The notes beneath the pieces were generated by a model. It made no database searches. It was given only the letters and a program-made list of their open reading frames with translations, and was not told the origin of the DNA. Shown here piece after piece: positions 20,422 through 31,670 of a stretch of DNA of 64,000 nt. This DNA comes from Byssochlamys sp. IMV 00236 (lineage: Eukaryota > Ascomycota > Eurotiomycetes > Eurotiales > Thermoascaceae), in the NCBI GenBank assembly GCA_001931875.2, contig MSJH02000546.1, forward strand, positions 1 through 64,000, read 5' to 3'. Both the position numbers and the translations under genes were made by a program. The first letter of the stretch is position 1; every line of letters begins with the position of its first letter.

Positions 20422-20916
20422 GCTAAACTGCTGATGGGAATGTGCCCAGAACTACGGTACTTTTCCACGGTTTCCAATATTTATCTGTCCTTCCCGGAGT
20501 ATATCTTTGACAAATTACCACCGCCATAAAAGCCAATACGGTTCCCTTGTGGACGATCCAGTGAACTGATTGATCTGTACTGAGCAGATAAAATACCGAC
20601 AAATAATTAGTACCGTATATTAGAAGGGAACGAATTATCGATGCCCTGGGAGCTAGAATACACGCTTCTCTGTGTTAGTTATACCTTGTTACGTACCATA
20701 GTTAGTAGTCTGCTAGTTAGTCTGACTATATTATAGGTCCCCGCATTGTTACTGTTCTATAGATGCGGGGTTCTCTGACCCCATACGATCTCACATAGAG
20801 AACCACTAGGCTTATTCTGACAAAAGTCCGAGTCCCTCGGATATACTCAATTTGTCCATCTATCAACGAGACTCTAACAGATTTGGAACTATAAAGGGAG
20901 ATGGACATCATCCAAA

Positions 20917-21741
20917 TTACAACTTCGTAGTATCGGCAAAACTTCCATGCCTTCCATGACCCTCCTTGAATCTACTAGCACCCTTAATGCTCTCAGAAGT
21001 TATAACCCCGACACCACGTCTAAACTCTTCCCGCAAAGCATCCTCGAATGAGGTGGCATTGTAAGCGCTATAATAGCACGACTGCCTGTCAACATTCATA
21101 CATTCCTGTGGGAATGAAAGCAGTTGATTTGCAATATCCATAGCTTCTTCGAGAGCCTTTCCTTTGGGAACCACTCTGTTTACCAGGCCCATTGTCAAGG
21201 CTTCCTGGGCATTGACAGGCCGTCCTGTCAAGATCATATCCAGGGCCCTACCCAGTCCAATGATTGCTTGCAAGCGGACAGTACCGCCATCAATCAATGG
21301 CACGCCCCATCTTCTGCAGAACACGCCAAACACAGCATCATCTTCTGCCACGCGAATGTCTCCTATAAGACTCAATTCCAGACCACCAGCTACGGCATAC
21401 CCAGATACGGCGCTGATGACGGGCTTTTTCACTTGAAGTCGACTGGGGCCCATTGGGCCAAGATTGCCATTCGACACAGGTTGCAGGTTTTCTGGCGGGT
21501 TCGTCGATCGCTCCATTCCAGCTACTTCATGCAGGTCCGCTCCGGCACAAAAACTACCGTTCAATCCAGCTAGAATGCATACTTTCTGCGAGGAATTATT
21601 TTCGAATTCCAGGATCTTTTCATATAATTTTTTGGCAGTCGCTGGATTGACTGCGTTGCGGCGATGAGGTCGGTTCAGGAAAATGGTAGTGATACCACTT
21701 GTGGTCGTTGTGCTGGTAACGGCGTTCGATTCCGGATCCAT
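20917..21741 (-). CDS. Crotonase-family enoyl-CoA hydratase/isomerase-like protein
   Basis: A 274-aa CoA-thioester enzyme of the crotonase fold, intronless. The CoA/oxyanion-hole region is GSFCAGADLHEVAG (about 62-75), and the second oxyanion segment is SGYAVAGGLELSL (113-125). Glu122 matches the first catalytic Glu of enoyl-CoA hydratase. The second catalytic Glu position, in the FGQPE motif of the classical enzyme, is replaced here: the segment reads FGVFCRRWGVPLIDGGTVRL. That variant is common in a broad crotonase subfamily whose reactions are mostly unproven. The C-terminus TKL is only a weak peroxisomal signal. It is divergent from an acyl-CoA ligase with a clearer peroxisomal signal, which suggests a shared beta-oxidation-like route. 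Exact substrate unknown. Confidence 0.9.
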   Translation of the reverse strand: MDPESNAVTSTTTTSGITTIFLNRPHRRNAVNPATAKKLYEKILEFENNSSQKVCILAGLNGSFCAGADLHEVAGMERSTNPPENLQPVSNGNLGPMGPSRLQVKKPVISAVSGYAVAGGLELSLIGDIRVAEDDAVFGVFCRRWGVPLIDGGTVRLQAIIGLGRALDMILTGRPVNAQEALTMGLVNRVVPKGKALEEAMDIANQLLSFPQECMNVDRQSCYYSAYNATSFEDALREEFRRGVGVITSESIKGASRFKEGHGRHGSFADTTKL

Positions 21742-22107
21742 ACCTAGTTATGGATTATAGCCACGATAGCCAGCAGACATGTAATTGCTCGAATATTGAG
21801 AATCGCACATGAGTAGACTGTTAATGCATTATATTTGAAATATACTTATAGTTTAGCGTTGTCTGGCCATAGTAATTTACCTCGGTTATAGAAGTCGTAC
21901 CTCGAGGGGTAAAGCCGATTAGGAAACACACGTCAGCACAGGGGTCATACATAGGTGTATCTCTTGTGTAACCCCAGCCTCTTTTAGCATAGTATCATTG
22001 TTAAAGAGCTGAAGTGTCCCCCATCCAAAGGGTACTTCGTTACATCAGCCAGACATCAACTATTTTCTAGACAGTTGTAAACATTCACATCTCCTCTAGT
22101 CGTCATA
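21742..22107. promoter_or_regulatory. Bidirectional promoter, crotonase / acyl-CoA ligase
   Basis: A 366-bp spacer between divergent start codons of two CoA enzymes. It is AT-rich at 21800-21890. CCTCGAGG-type palindromic sequence occurs near 21900 (TACCTCGAGGGG). No CCTCGG/CCGAGG fatty-acid-regulator half-site was confidently identified. Shared regulation is inferred from layout only. Confidence 0.5.
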
Positions 22108-23781
22108 ATGCCTCGCAAGTCCCCCTATCCAGACATTGATATTCCTCACTGCAATCTCCTTTCCTATTTGTTTCCAGGTGGTGAAAAGCTCTCGAATACT
22201 CCGCTGTGGCTAGACGCACTGGATCCATCCAAAAGCTTATCTCCTGCTGAAGCCCTAATATGGATCCGGCGGCTTGCAGTGGGCTTTAGCAACTTGGGCA
22301 TCCCAGAAGAAAGCACAATTATGTTGATGACGCCGAACCACATATACGTACCAGTAGTTTATCTTGCTACTGTGGGATCCAAAAGACGGTTTACCGGCGT
22401 CAATCCAGTCTTTACGCCTAAAGAAGTCGCGTACCAACTAAAGGCGTCCAAAGCGACGGTCTTTCTGGTTCATCCAAGTTCTCTGGAGAAGGGATTGGAG
22501 GCAGCTCGCCATGTTAACTTTCCATATGATCGAATCTACCAGTTTTCGGACAATGCACTCACAACGAACAGTGCTGTTCACGATTGGAAGGATATCTTGA
22601 CCTCTCAAGGAGAGTCTAGTCAGTGGTCATGGGATCCTCTTCTTGGTGACGCATCTTCGACAACTGTGGCAGTGATCAATTTCTCCAGCGGCACAACAGG
22701 GCTTCCTAAAGGCACTTGCATATCCCACCGCAACATCGTGGCCAACGCCGCCCAAAGCATCTTTACCAGATTCTACACACCAGAGGCTGACAGCGCGAAC
22801 AACCCAATCACTCGGGAGAGAGGGCTTAGCTTCCTACCTATGTACCATGCTTATTCTCAGCTGTGGACGGTCACTATTCCATGCAAACTGGGCATTCCTA
22901 CTTACGTGATGCCGCGCTTTGAGTTTGAGGAATTCCTGCGCTTGATCGAAGCATACAGGATAACCAGTGTTCAATTAGTCCCCCCGGTGCTTATCATGCT
23001 CAGTAAGCGAGAAGAGTCGTCGAAGTATAACTTGCAAAGTCTCAAACATATCATGTGCGGAGCAGCTCCACTGTCGCGCGAACTTCAAAATGAGATAAGC
23101 AGTCGTTTTGATGTGACGATTGCACAGGGCTGGGGAATGACTGAAGTTACCTGTGCGGGCACTATGGTACCCGGGTTTCTTCACGACAATACTGGCAGCG
23201 TTGGAACTCTGGCTCCTAATTCTGAAGCTATTCTTGTTGGCGAGAACGGGAATGAGATTCTCGACGAAGGCGAACCAGGGGAGATTTGGTTCCGAGGCCC
23301 GCAGGTCATGCTGGGATATTTCGATAACGAGGAAGCTACAAGGGCCTGCAAAACGACCGACGGATGGCTCAAAACCGGTGATATCGCTACTTTCGCCAAA
23401 GGCGTGTTTACCATTGTGGATCGGAACAAAGAACTCATCAAAGTGAACGGGCTTCAAGTGGCACCCGCCGAGTTAGAGGCTCTTTTGCTGCAATGTGACG
23501 GAGTGTCGGACGCCGCTGTTGTGGGGATTAGCCTCAATGACGAAGAAAGGCCTCGAGCATATGTGTCCTTGCAGCCTCGAGCTAAGGGAAAGATATCTGA
23601 GGATGATATCGTGAAATTTGTAGGAGAGCGGGTTGCGAAACATAAGCGATTGACGGGTGGTGTGTCCTTTGTCGACGAAGTACCAAGGCTTGCGAGCGGT
23701 AAGATTTTGAGGAAGGTTGTCAAAGAGTGGGCGAAAAGGGATACTGAAAGACTCCAAGGGAATGTCAAAGCCAAGTTGTAA
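22108..23781 (+). CDS. Adenylate-forming CoA ligase, 4-coumarate-CoA ligase-like, peroxisomal signal
   Basis: Activates a carboxylic acid through an acyl-AMP and transfers it to CoA. A single 557-aa frame without introns. The AMP-binding P-loop is INFSSGTTGLPKGT (about 190-203), followed by YHAYSQ, the GWGMTEVTCAG motif, the GWLKTGD motif, DRNKELIKVNG and the C-terminal catalytic Lys in ASGKILRK (Lys532). The protein ends in AKL, an accepted PTS1 variant, so peroxisomal location is likely. Length and motifs fit fungal 4CL-like ligases, a large group acting on aryl, medium-chain and other acids. The true substrate cannot be read from sequence. It is divergent from a crotonase, which fits sequential activation and hydration/isomerisation. 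Confidence 0.93.
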   Translation: MPRKSPYPDIDIPHCNLLSYLFPGGEKLSNTPLWLDALDPSKSLSPAEALIWIRRLAVGFSNLGIPEESTIMLMTPNHIYVPVVYLATVGSKRRFTGVNPVFTPKEVAYQLKASKATVFLVHPSSLEKGLEAARHVNFPYDRIYQFSDNALTTNSAVHDWKDILTSQGESSQWSWDPLLGDASSTTVAVINFSSGTTGLPKGTCISHRNIVANAAQSIFTRFYTPEADSANNPITRERGLSFLPMYHAYSQLWTVTIPCKLGIPTYVMPRFEFEEFLRLIEAYRITSVQLVPPVLIMLSKREESSKYNLQSLKHIMCGAAPLSRELQNEISSRFDVTIAQGWGMTEVTCAGTMVPGFLHDNTGSVGTLAPNSEAILVGENGNEILDEGEPGEIWFRGPQVMLGYFDNEEATRACKTTDGWLKTGDIATFAKGVFTIVDRNKELIKVNGLQVAPAELEALLLQCDGVSDAAVVGISLNDEERPRAYVSLQPRAKGKISEDDIVKFVGERVAKHKRLTGGVSFVDEVPRLASGKILRKVVKEWAKRDTERLQGNVKAKL

Positions 23782-24493
23782 CCGCTGTGGAAACAGATTG
23801 TTCTGCGGCATCTGGCTAGTATTCCTATACACCTTGAGCGAGGCATTATTTTGGTCTATCCAATTGCCTGGTGCTGAGATGAAATGTGGTATATTCCGCA
23901 ATCAGCAATAACAAAACCAGTTCCTTTGGTTCTTGTCCAGTATACACAGAGGAGAAAATGGTGCTGGAATTAAGGAGAAGCTCAAAAGAAATGTAAGATT
24001 GTATGTGAAAATAGAAGCTGCAGTCTTTTGTTGTAATGGAACTATACTTCCTGCCTCATCCACGGGGAATCCTCATGAGTATGTGAACAAAATCAGTGTT
24101 CCAGAACCGGGTGTTATCTTAGGTGAATACTAATATAGAAAGTTTGATTATCTCACAAGTGACGCTTTTCTACTCGTAAATATATTCGTAAATGCTATTT
24201 GCAATTGACATCTGAGTAGAGAATGAACCACTGAAGATAACACATATCATCTACAATTCTTCAATAATTGAAAATTAGCTTTCCTAATATATTCTCAATA
24301 TTAGTAAATCTCGCCTTTCCAAACCACATCTTGAGAGTTCCTTAAGCTACTGTTCAGCCAATTCCATAGCATCATGGGGCGGTATAAATCGGCAGAATAT
24401 GTACTTATCATCCCCGCAATCTCCATGTCTTACGATGACCAGCTGCTCCACGTCTTCAATGAAAGCGTTCAGAAATTACTCCTTCCACAAATA
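23782..24493. other. Intergenic, acyl-CoA ligase 3' flank and VPS37 promoter
   Basis: 712 bp, AT-rich at 24120-24310. No coding frame recognised. An ATG at 24374 is in frame with VPS37, but its 40-codon extension (GRYKSAEYVLIIPAISMSY) does not resemble the family and is treated as leader. Confidence 0.5.
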
Positions 24494-25257
24494 ATGTCTC
24501 AGTCTCCGCATACATACTCTCCTCAGCCTTTCGTGTACTCGAACACGGGGACCGTACGGAGTCCGGCCATTGATCCGGACACACCGCCGCCGCCTCCACC
24601 AAAGCCTAGTAGTCACGAAGCAAGTCGACGGGGTACACCGCAGACAGGACCCCCTTTGCCTCGTCCTCCACAGTCTGTATCCCAGGCTGGAGCTCAAGGA
24701 CAGACAAATTCAGAAGGACAGCCTACAGCGGCATACGTACCTTCTACCATTGAGGAGGTTTACGACCCGAACACGGAAGCGTCACAGCCGCAACCCCCGA
24801 GTATCGAAGAGTGCTGGCTGCCAGATATTGTAAAGGATAAATCGTAAGTCAAAATCCACTTTCCCAGCCTAAATTTCCGTTTGTAGAAGACTAACATAGG
24901 CGCGATTTCAGAAACGCTGACCTGCAAACTATCATATCGAACCCGAATCTCATATCCGCCCTGTCCACCCAACATCCATCTTACGCTGCCTCTCAAAAGC
25001 CGCTCTATTCTCTCCTCGAGTCCAATAAAGCTCTGGCGAATCATCTACTCGAGCTAGAATCCCACATCGCCAACCTCCGCGCCTCGACAGAGTCCCTTCT
25101 TCTTACACACCAGTCCCTCGAAGTTTCATGGAGGAAGAAGCAGGCCGAGATGGATGCTGCATTGGCACCATGGTCACCAAAGGCTCTCTACCAACGACTT
25201 GCGGCAGCGGTTGCTGAGCAGGAAGCTGTCTGTCAAGCTGTGGAAGAAAGTTTCCTA
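24494..25257 (+). CDS. VPS37: ESCRT-I subunit Vps37 (Mod(r) domain), 3' end lost in gap
   Basis: A component of ESCRT-I, which sorts ubiquitinated cargo into endosomal vesicles. Exons are 24494-24843 and 24912 to the gap. The 68-nt intron has GT at 24844 and AG at 24910-24911. It gives 232 residues before the Ns. The N-terminal 100 residues are Pro-rich (DPDTPPPPPPKPSS). The second exon begins the Mod(r) coiled region (LESNKALANHLLELESHIANL, then helices rich in Ala, Gln and Glu). The C-terminal part of the domain, probably several tens of residues, is missing. Sequence right of the gap does not continue the helix, so the gap is larger than 33 bases or the exon ends within it. Start at 24494 (MSQSPHTYSP) preferred. 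Confidence 0.8.
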
Positions 25258-25290
25258 NNNNNNNNNNNNNNNNNNNNNNNNNNNNNNNNN
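25258..25290. other. Assembly gap (33 N)
   Basis: A run of 33 N interrupts the VPS37 coding region. The true gap size is unknown. Confidence 0.99.
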
Positions 25291-25583
25291 TGATACCCCA
25301 TATTGCATGACGTGGGGCTTTGTTTTACGGACTGTTCTGCATTAGGTTCTTAACGTGGGCGTGTAAACATGGGTTTAGAAGCGCGGAGTTTGGGGTATTC
25401 CTGTTTGTCTATATACATGAAGTCTCGTTCGGGTGATATTATCAAATCCTAGCCATGGTCGAAGTACATTTTTCGCATCACTGTTGTCTTGTTTGGGGCC
25501 TTAACACACTCCATGAACATCGTTTATTCATGATTTGGGTAACCTGTGTGTGAAGGCAGGTTCGTTAGGTCCTTGCTTTATAC

Positions 25584-27086
25584 TCATACTTCGTTGGAAG
25601 AACTACTTGAAGATCCGTTCACGTCCGGGGTCGAAGAGATGACTCTACTCCACCTCTCGTGTCTGAAATGTTCGTTTTGCAGCAAGCCCTCATCTTTGGC
25701 CTCCATCGCCGTTGAGCTAGTCCATCCATCAGCTGCTATCTGGTTCGGATACCCGATGCCCTTCCAGAATGCATGTTCGGGGCTTCTCGGTCCCCATGAC
25801 CAGCCTGCTCCGCGTCTGATCGGCAGATGATACAGGTAAAACCCAAGAAATGCGAAAAGGATCCCCATGATAGATCCGAATAGGATGTCAAATCCGTAGT
25901 GTCGGTAGTCAAACCAACGGGATGAAGAAATGAAAGCCGCAACCCCCAAGGGTATCAAGGCAACAATGAGTAGATAGACCGGAGGTGGTGCCCCCCGGTT
26001 CCGAATGGAGAGGCTAAATTGAGAGGGTAAGGGCTTCCCTGTGACAGTTTCATGGAAAATGTGAAGAAGATGATGATGACGATGATGATGCGTGGTGTCA
26101 TTGGCATTCGAATCATCTTGCGGACCCGTTGGCGGAATGCCATTGTCTAAAGGCTGTTGAGAGAGATACGGAATAGTGATGGAAAACTTGGAACATAGCC
26201 AGAGCGTAAGATAAGTCATGCCTGCCCAAGAAACTTTTGCATTGTTAGTTTAAGATTGCTTTATCTTAAGCTCATGATGCACTCACAGGATGAATGCCCG
26301 CTTGGGAAGCTCGCAAAACCAGCCTTTCTAAGCATATATGACTTGTTCTGGCAGATCTCCCATGTCACTAGAACTGGGGCATGTTCGAGTTGAAGTCCTA
26401 GCCCACTGACTGCATATGCTGCAATATTCGACAAATCGGGTCTGCATCTGTCGAGTAGATCGGGTCTGGGTTTTCCGTACAAGTCCTTCAGGGCCTCTGT
26501 ACACATGTAGACTCCAGCCAGAGAAACTCCCAGACCCATCCATCCAGCATTCAACTCCCACAGCTTGCGTTTCAGTATTACAAAACTGGGTGCATTCTTG
26601 TCCACTAACGGGCCCGGAACAAAGACGAGCGTTAAGAGTAGGATTATCATAGCTGGTGCCAAAAGCGAGACCAAGACCATGACCGTGGTCGACACAGTCT
26701 CATGAACCTTATATGGATATGAGATGCTCAGGTCTGTAAGAGAGAACGGACTGCGATTAGGTTCGATTCTGGTAAAAGCATATCCCACTAAGCCGGTGCC
26801 TCTATAGATGCAATTAGAATCGATATAATTCCAAAGTTAGACATGACGAGAGCGGGCTGAAAGCTTGTGTATCCGTGCTTGACTCATTATGGGACCATAT
26901 TCGCGGGCCTACGTACATAATAAGAACCCAGTCGATTGTATAGGCCAATATTAACTTTTTGCTGGTAAATATGGTGCCGCCACACAATCTGTCAAATACA
27001 GCTTCAATTGCCATCGCGCGCAGCCGGTTGGCGATGCCTCGAAATACCATTGTGTCCACAGGGTAGACCTCTGCCGACTGAGACAA
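25584..27086 (-). CDS. PAP2-family lipid phosphate phosphatase (Dpp1/Lpp1-like)
   Basis: An integral membrane phosphatase for lipid phosphates such as phosphatidate or diacylglycerol pyrophosphate. Exons are 27086-26917, 26801-26287 and 26233-25584, giving 444 aa. Introns are 115 and 53 nt; the second uses a less usual AAG acceptor but restores FPSGHSSFSWAG. All three catalytic motifs are present: KDLYGKPRP (162-170), PSGH (223-226) and SRWFDYRHYGFD (333-344). Around six membrane spans are visible. Between motifs 2 and 3 there is a loop rich in Asn, Asp and His (THHHRHHHLLH). The N-terminus has in-frame ATGs at 27086, 27050 and 27014; the last (MAIEAVFDRL) is also reasonable. The C-terminus is Ser-rich and presumably cytosolic. 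Confidence 0.88.
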
Positions 27087-27951
27087 AGGACTTCAATTAT
27101 GATGATTTCGAATCCGATAACTTGTCAATCGACGCGCATGGCCAGAGCACCGAAGATGTGAAAATTGAGAGGTATCAGAGAAAGGACGAGGGACAATTGC
27201 TGTCCGCCGGAATCGAAACAAACAATAAGCCTGACGCCCAATTGACTTTTTGTATCAAGAATCTAGTATTGCAAGAGAGAAAAAATCGATAATCACATTG
27301 ACTGTCCCAGCAGAAATCGAATCCAATGCTCAGTCGGGGCGGTGGGCGCCAAGATGTTGATAATACTAGCTACTCAACTACTTCACCAATGGGGGAAGGT
27401 ACGCTGGTATGATCGGCGGAAGAAGCACGGACACAAGTAAAGAGTACACTAAGAAATAAGACCACTAAGTGACCGCTATTCCGTATCATGTATTCACGCC
27501 TAATGCCCTGGCAGGACTGGCGTCAGTGTTTGGTGGATTGCTGCTGATAAGAGGATATGAGAGCTCAAAAGACGATTTTTGATGGGCGGTGACTATCTAC
27601 CTCGATCGAAGAACTTCTGGGTTTCTTGGGTTGTAGCTATTCCCTTGGTGGCAATCATGTCGGTCAACTCTTATGATAGAAGTTGAAAAAGGAAAATTCC
27701 GCTGTGGTGGAATTGGAACAGTAACAGCAACGGAATGGTTATGTATCTAGACATGAAGGCGATCTTTCAAAGCCATACTATGGTTTCTCTGCTTTTTTCC
27801 ATCAGCTTTCATAAAGTCCAACCGTCGTAGAATCCAAACAATTATTAAGTGACCATTTTATCTATAATGGCTAAGCCATATCGTACCACGTGAACTATAG
27901 GTGTTACATTTCCCACCCGGACAAGTCTGTGGGAGCATCGAGATGCATAGC
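27087..27951. other. Intergenic, PAP2 promoter and aldo-keto reductase 3' flank
   Basis: 865 bp between two minus-strand genes. An open plus-strand frame at 27008-27292 overlaps the start of the PAP2 gene and has no recognisable motif. Nothing else was seen. Confidence 0.5.
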
Positions 27952-29126
27952 TTAATCTGAAGTCCCAGTCCTCTCAGTATTTGTTGCATTCTTGCCTTCC
28001 AGGTCTGCGAACAGTTCGTAGCCAAAGTCCTTGCTACTGTCATTGAACCGTAGTTTCTTATCGATTGTCTGAATCCTGTCGATATCCTCCTGACTGAGAA
28101 TGAAATCGCCCTCCAGGTTTTGCCTGATCCTTGATGGGGTCTTCGACTTGGGAAGAACAGAGTGACCCTGGGAGATACCCCACGCTGAAGGAAGTAGTAT
28201 GTCAAAATGGCGATTCGTTTATGCTAGACAGGCAACAAATTAGGTATGGACAGACTTACCGAGTGCGACTTGTGCTCCAGTTTTACCGTACTTCTTGCCA
28301 ATCTCGTTCAAGATGGGGTCCTCAATCATCTTGCCAATCTTCGTAAGACCGGAGTAGGTCTCGTTCTGATTACCGAAGGGCGAATATTGGGTGACATGAA
28401 TTCCTCTTTGCTTGTGCCAGTTGGCAAAGGTTTTTTGTTGCAGCCATGGATGGAATTCCATTTGGTGGACAGCCGGGACGACGGAAACGCTCTTAAGTAA
28501 GTGCTCCATCTCTGCTTGCGAGAAGTTCGAAATTCCAATGGCCCTGACCTTGCCGGTCTTCAACAGTTTTTCCATGGCTTTGTATGTCTGTAGCGACATG
28601 TTGTTAGGCACATTACTCACATGATAGAAGGACAAGATCATACATCGGCATAGTCAATGTCTACCACAGCCGGTTTCCCATTCTCTTTCGGGAACGGGTC
28701 ACTTCCACGCTTCCAGGCGATAGGGTAGTGCATTAGGTAGAGGTCAACATAGTCGAGACCAAGATCTTTGAGCGAGTCATCAAGTGCATCAGCAACATCA
28801 TCCGGATGGTGCTTGTTGTTCCAAAGCTTGGTTGTTACGAAAAGCTGGTCCCGAGGCACGCCGCACTCTCTGATAGCTTTCCCAACAGCTTTCTCCGTAC
28901 CATATCTAATGCAGCCGATTAGTGTCATATTTGTGTTGGGCAAGAGATATATTGTAACGCACACTCTTGCAGTATCAATATGACGGTATCCCGTCTTGAT
29001 CGCTTCACGCACGGCGGCCTCTTGAGACTCTGGATCCTGCCAGGTGCCGAATCCGAGTGCTGGGATCTCAGCACCGGTGTTGAGCTTGAACTTTGTAGAT
29101 CCAGCTTTGGTAGTTCCAACAGACAT
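27952..29126 (-). CDS. Aldo-keto reductase (AKR)
   Basis: An NADPH-dependent carbonyl reductase of the AKR superfamily. Four exons, 29126-28963, 28905-28644, 28587-28260 and 28184-27952, join in frame to 328 aa, a normal AKR length. Introns are 57, 56 and 75 nt. The catalytic tetrad is complete: Asp51 and Tyr56 (GYRHIDTARVYGTE), Lys81 (FVTTKLWNN) and His114 (YLMHYP). The cofactor-binding end carries LPKSKTPSRIRQN, the usual 2'-phosphate-binding signature. The KAMEKLLKTGKVRAIGISNF segment is also standard. The nearest characterised types are fungal glycerol/glyceraldehyde and xylose reductases. The substrate is not decided by sequence. The unspliced reading would insert junk after HIDTAR, which supports intron 1. 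Confidence 0.92.
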
Positions 29127-31670
29127 ATTGGATTATATCGGACGAAATGGGGTAATATTGGATAATATATGATTCATTGGTGGGCTAAATTATGCTATTG
29201 CAACAATACCGGTCAGTTTTGATTTGAGCGATAAAGGAGACAGCTTGAGATATTTAACATCCCAGGCCGCGTATGGATTATGCAATCAGGGGGACCTGCG
29301 ACACTGTAAAGCGACGTCAAATTGACGCAGAAAAGCCCTTAGAGTGTGTGTCGTAAAAGTCAGCCCGGGAGGAAACCATGACGTCTATATGAGGGACGCG
29401 AGCTTCGCCAGTATAAAAGCAGGAAGTAACGAAGGCAGCTCGTCTATGGTCATTAGTTAGCTGCAGTAAAAGGATGAGAAAGCAACGAGCACCCCGTACA
29501 AGTGAAGTGTATTCGAGCGAAGCGGAGTGTCAATTCCTCAAGGTACATACATAGTTACCGGCGGGACCTTTGACTTACAGCTCATTATGCGCTTGTGAAT
29601 CCGAGTACTCATATGTCCAACCCATTCAGTGCGCGAATTTGCAGCATGGCGTTAGGCTTAATCATTCCCTTGAAATTGAATTTTGTGTACGGAATTTCTT
29701 GCAAATATCTCTAACGTGATGGGGACGTTTTGAGACACTCTCATCTAGCGCTCCTGTGAGTCTGCTTCTCATAATAACTTCCCCAATGACTTCAGGATTC
29801 AAGAAGTATATGAGGCGTATGACCGACTACCCATCCTGAAAGAATACAATTTGATAGAAGTACTTCCTAGAGATAGTAATATCCATGCGATCATCGTCCG
29901 CTGGCTGATTCTTTCCAGTGGTGCGTGATAAATGGATCCTTTCCGGACACTCATACTACGAAATTCTTCATTTAAGTTTGAGGGGGCCTCTCCTTAGAGT
30001 AGATATATGTAGTATTTGGAGGTGGAGGAAATCAACACAGATGAACCAGCAGTTGTTCAATTCATCAACCTGGAGATCCTCATTCGCATTGGTCAATGCA
30101 TCGGACCTACCTAAGTGGGGCTCAACTTTCGCTTAAGGTAACAAGCGCGCTCCGTAGCGCTGCCTACGCGTCTATAAATTTTTGTTCCCATCCCACACTA
30201 ATTCTTCTCAGCAAAATATCTGCCGCAGGCACGGCAGGGCTGATGTCGCCCTTGCTGGAAGGCGTCATGACCTTTTATATTTGATATTCTCACCTACTAG
30301 CTGCATAGCTGTGACACTACCTGTTATTCATTAATGGTAAGTCCATACGTTCTATTTTATATACTCTTCTCAAGTGATGAAAAATTTTTTATCCACAAAA
30401 TCCTATGACCATGAAGGACTTCAAAAAAAAACTCTAGAATTACTCTGATGCCTTCCGTCATACAATTGTGGTTGCGTCGTTATCTGGTATGACAGCTGCT
30501 AATACCTCGAAACTAGGCTTAGAATACTATTCCTATCGCGTACTCCATCTTGCTCATCATACAATTTGTAAAAGGTACTTTTACTTTTCCTCGCTGTTCA
30601 TTCTCTCCCCCCTTTTGTGATGACTCCTATGACATGCGAAAGGCATTCCTCAATCTTAAGATCCATGTGGAACCTGTCAATAAATCAAGTTTCAGCCTTG
30701 TCTGATCCAATCTCTACAACGATATCATTTGTCACATGCCATTGATTTCGCAGTAACTAACAGTCGACGCTAATAGGTATTTTTATTCTCTATCTATCAA
30801 CATTCCCACACCTCACCACGCGACCCCTTCATGAAGAAGCCATGAACGAACGGGCGGACAGAACGGATTCATCTGCCCTCATCCATGAAAAGCAAAGCGT
30901 ACAAACTTTGCGGGTGCTGGGGAGGCGAAATGCTTGTTGAGAACTCGTCACCTGATTGATTATCAACATGACTCGCATTTTTGATATCATTGTATGATTC
31001 GAACTCGAACTGACCTTAATGTCACTAGGTACTGTCTCATATGCACAAGAAGCCCTGATTCCCCGAAGTATATGGCTATCATCTTTCAAATGATGAACAC
31101 TATTCACACTGTTTGAACCGGATACACCAACAGTGTTCCGGGTATGAACGTATACACTGAAAATTCTGATTTAATGAGGTATGTCGTATTCCAGTACTGA
31201 ACAGAAGGAAGTGCGCATGCTAACAGATGGGCGCAAAGCCTGAGATAGATGATATGCCTTTATATCTTTCATCATCCTGCAGAGGATCGCTTATTCAGTC
31301 ATGTCGCTGACGTTTTCGGTCTCGCTAGGAACTAACCTTGCAACAGCGGACGTTTTCCTCCTAGATTGTGTAAGTTTTGTTCCATTCTCGTTGCATATTC
31401 TTTCGTGATGAACTCTTTATTCGCTGTGTTCTTACTGAGTTACACGTTGAAGAATCTTATTCATCTTGGAGAACTGATTCGAATTTGTTTCCACTTTGCT
31501 GTACTACTCATCTTGAGTTTGAATCCTTGACTAACAATTGGAAGATCACAAGATACCCCACATATCGTCGACGATATAAATTGCAGCACCTATCAGGTGG
31601 TCCATAATTCTCGCTAGCTAGATAATTGAATATCATACCATCCTCATGCCAGTTTTCCCTTGTAGTAAAC
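29127..31670. other. Gene-free stretch between aldo-keto reductase and GFA-like gene
   Basis: 2.5 kb holding the aldo-keto reductase promoter and the 3' flank of the GFA-like gene. No convincing gene. A minus-strand frame at 30829-31107 (HHLKDDSHILRGIRASCAYETV) could be a gene remnant but has no recognised domain. A TATAAAAG sequence at 29412-29419 reads in the plus direction, where no gene follows. Confidence 0.45.

Larger units (their letters stand above)
19571..20916. other. Intergenic, 3' of ankyrin gene; AT-rich right half
   Basis: 1.35 kb between two converging genes. The left part holds a 12-bp tandem duplication at 19775-19798. From about 19980 the sequence is AT-rich and contains a charged minus-strand frame listed separately. 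The remainder, 20425-20916, shows no gene. Confidence 0.5.

Noticed and set aside
29412..29419. TATAAAAG box
   Set aside because: It reads in the plus direction where no gene follows; the nearby aldo-keto reductase is on the minus strand.
30829..31107. Minus-strand frame with HHLKDDSHILRGIRASC and splice-like sites
   Set aside because: Could be a gene remnant, but I could not place it in any family and the exon set is not closed at the 5' end.
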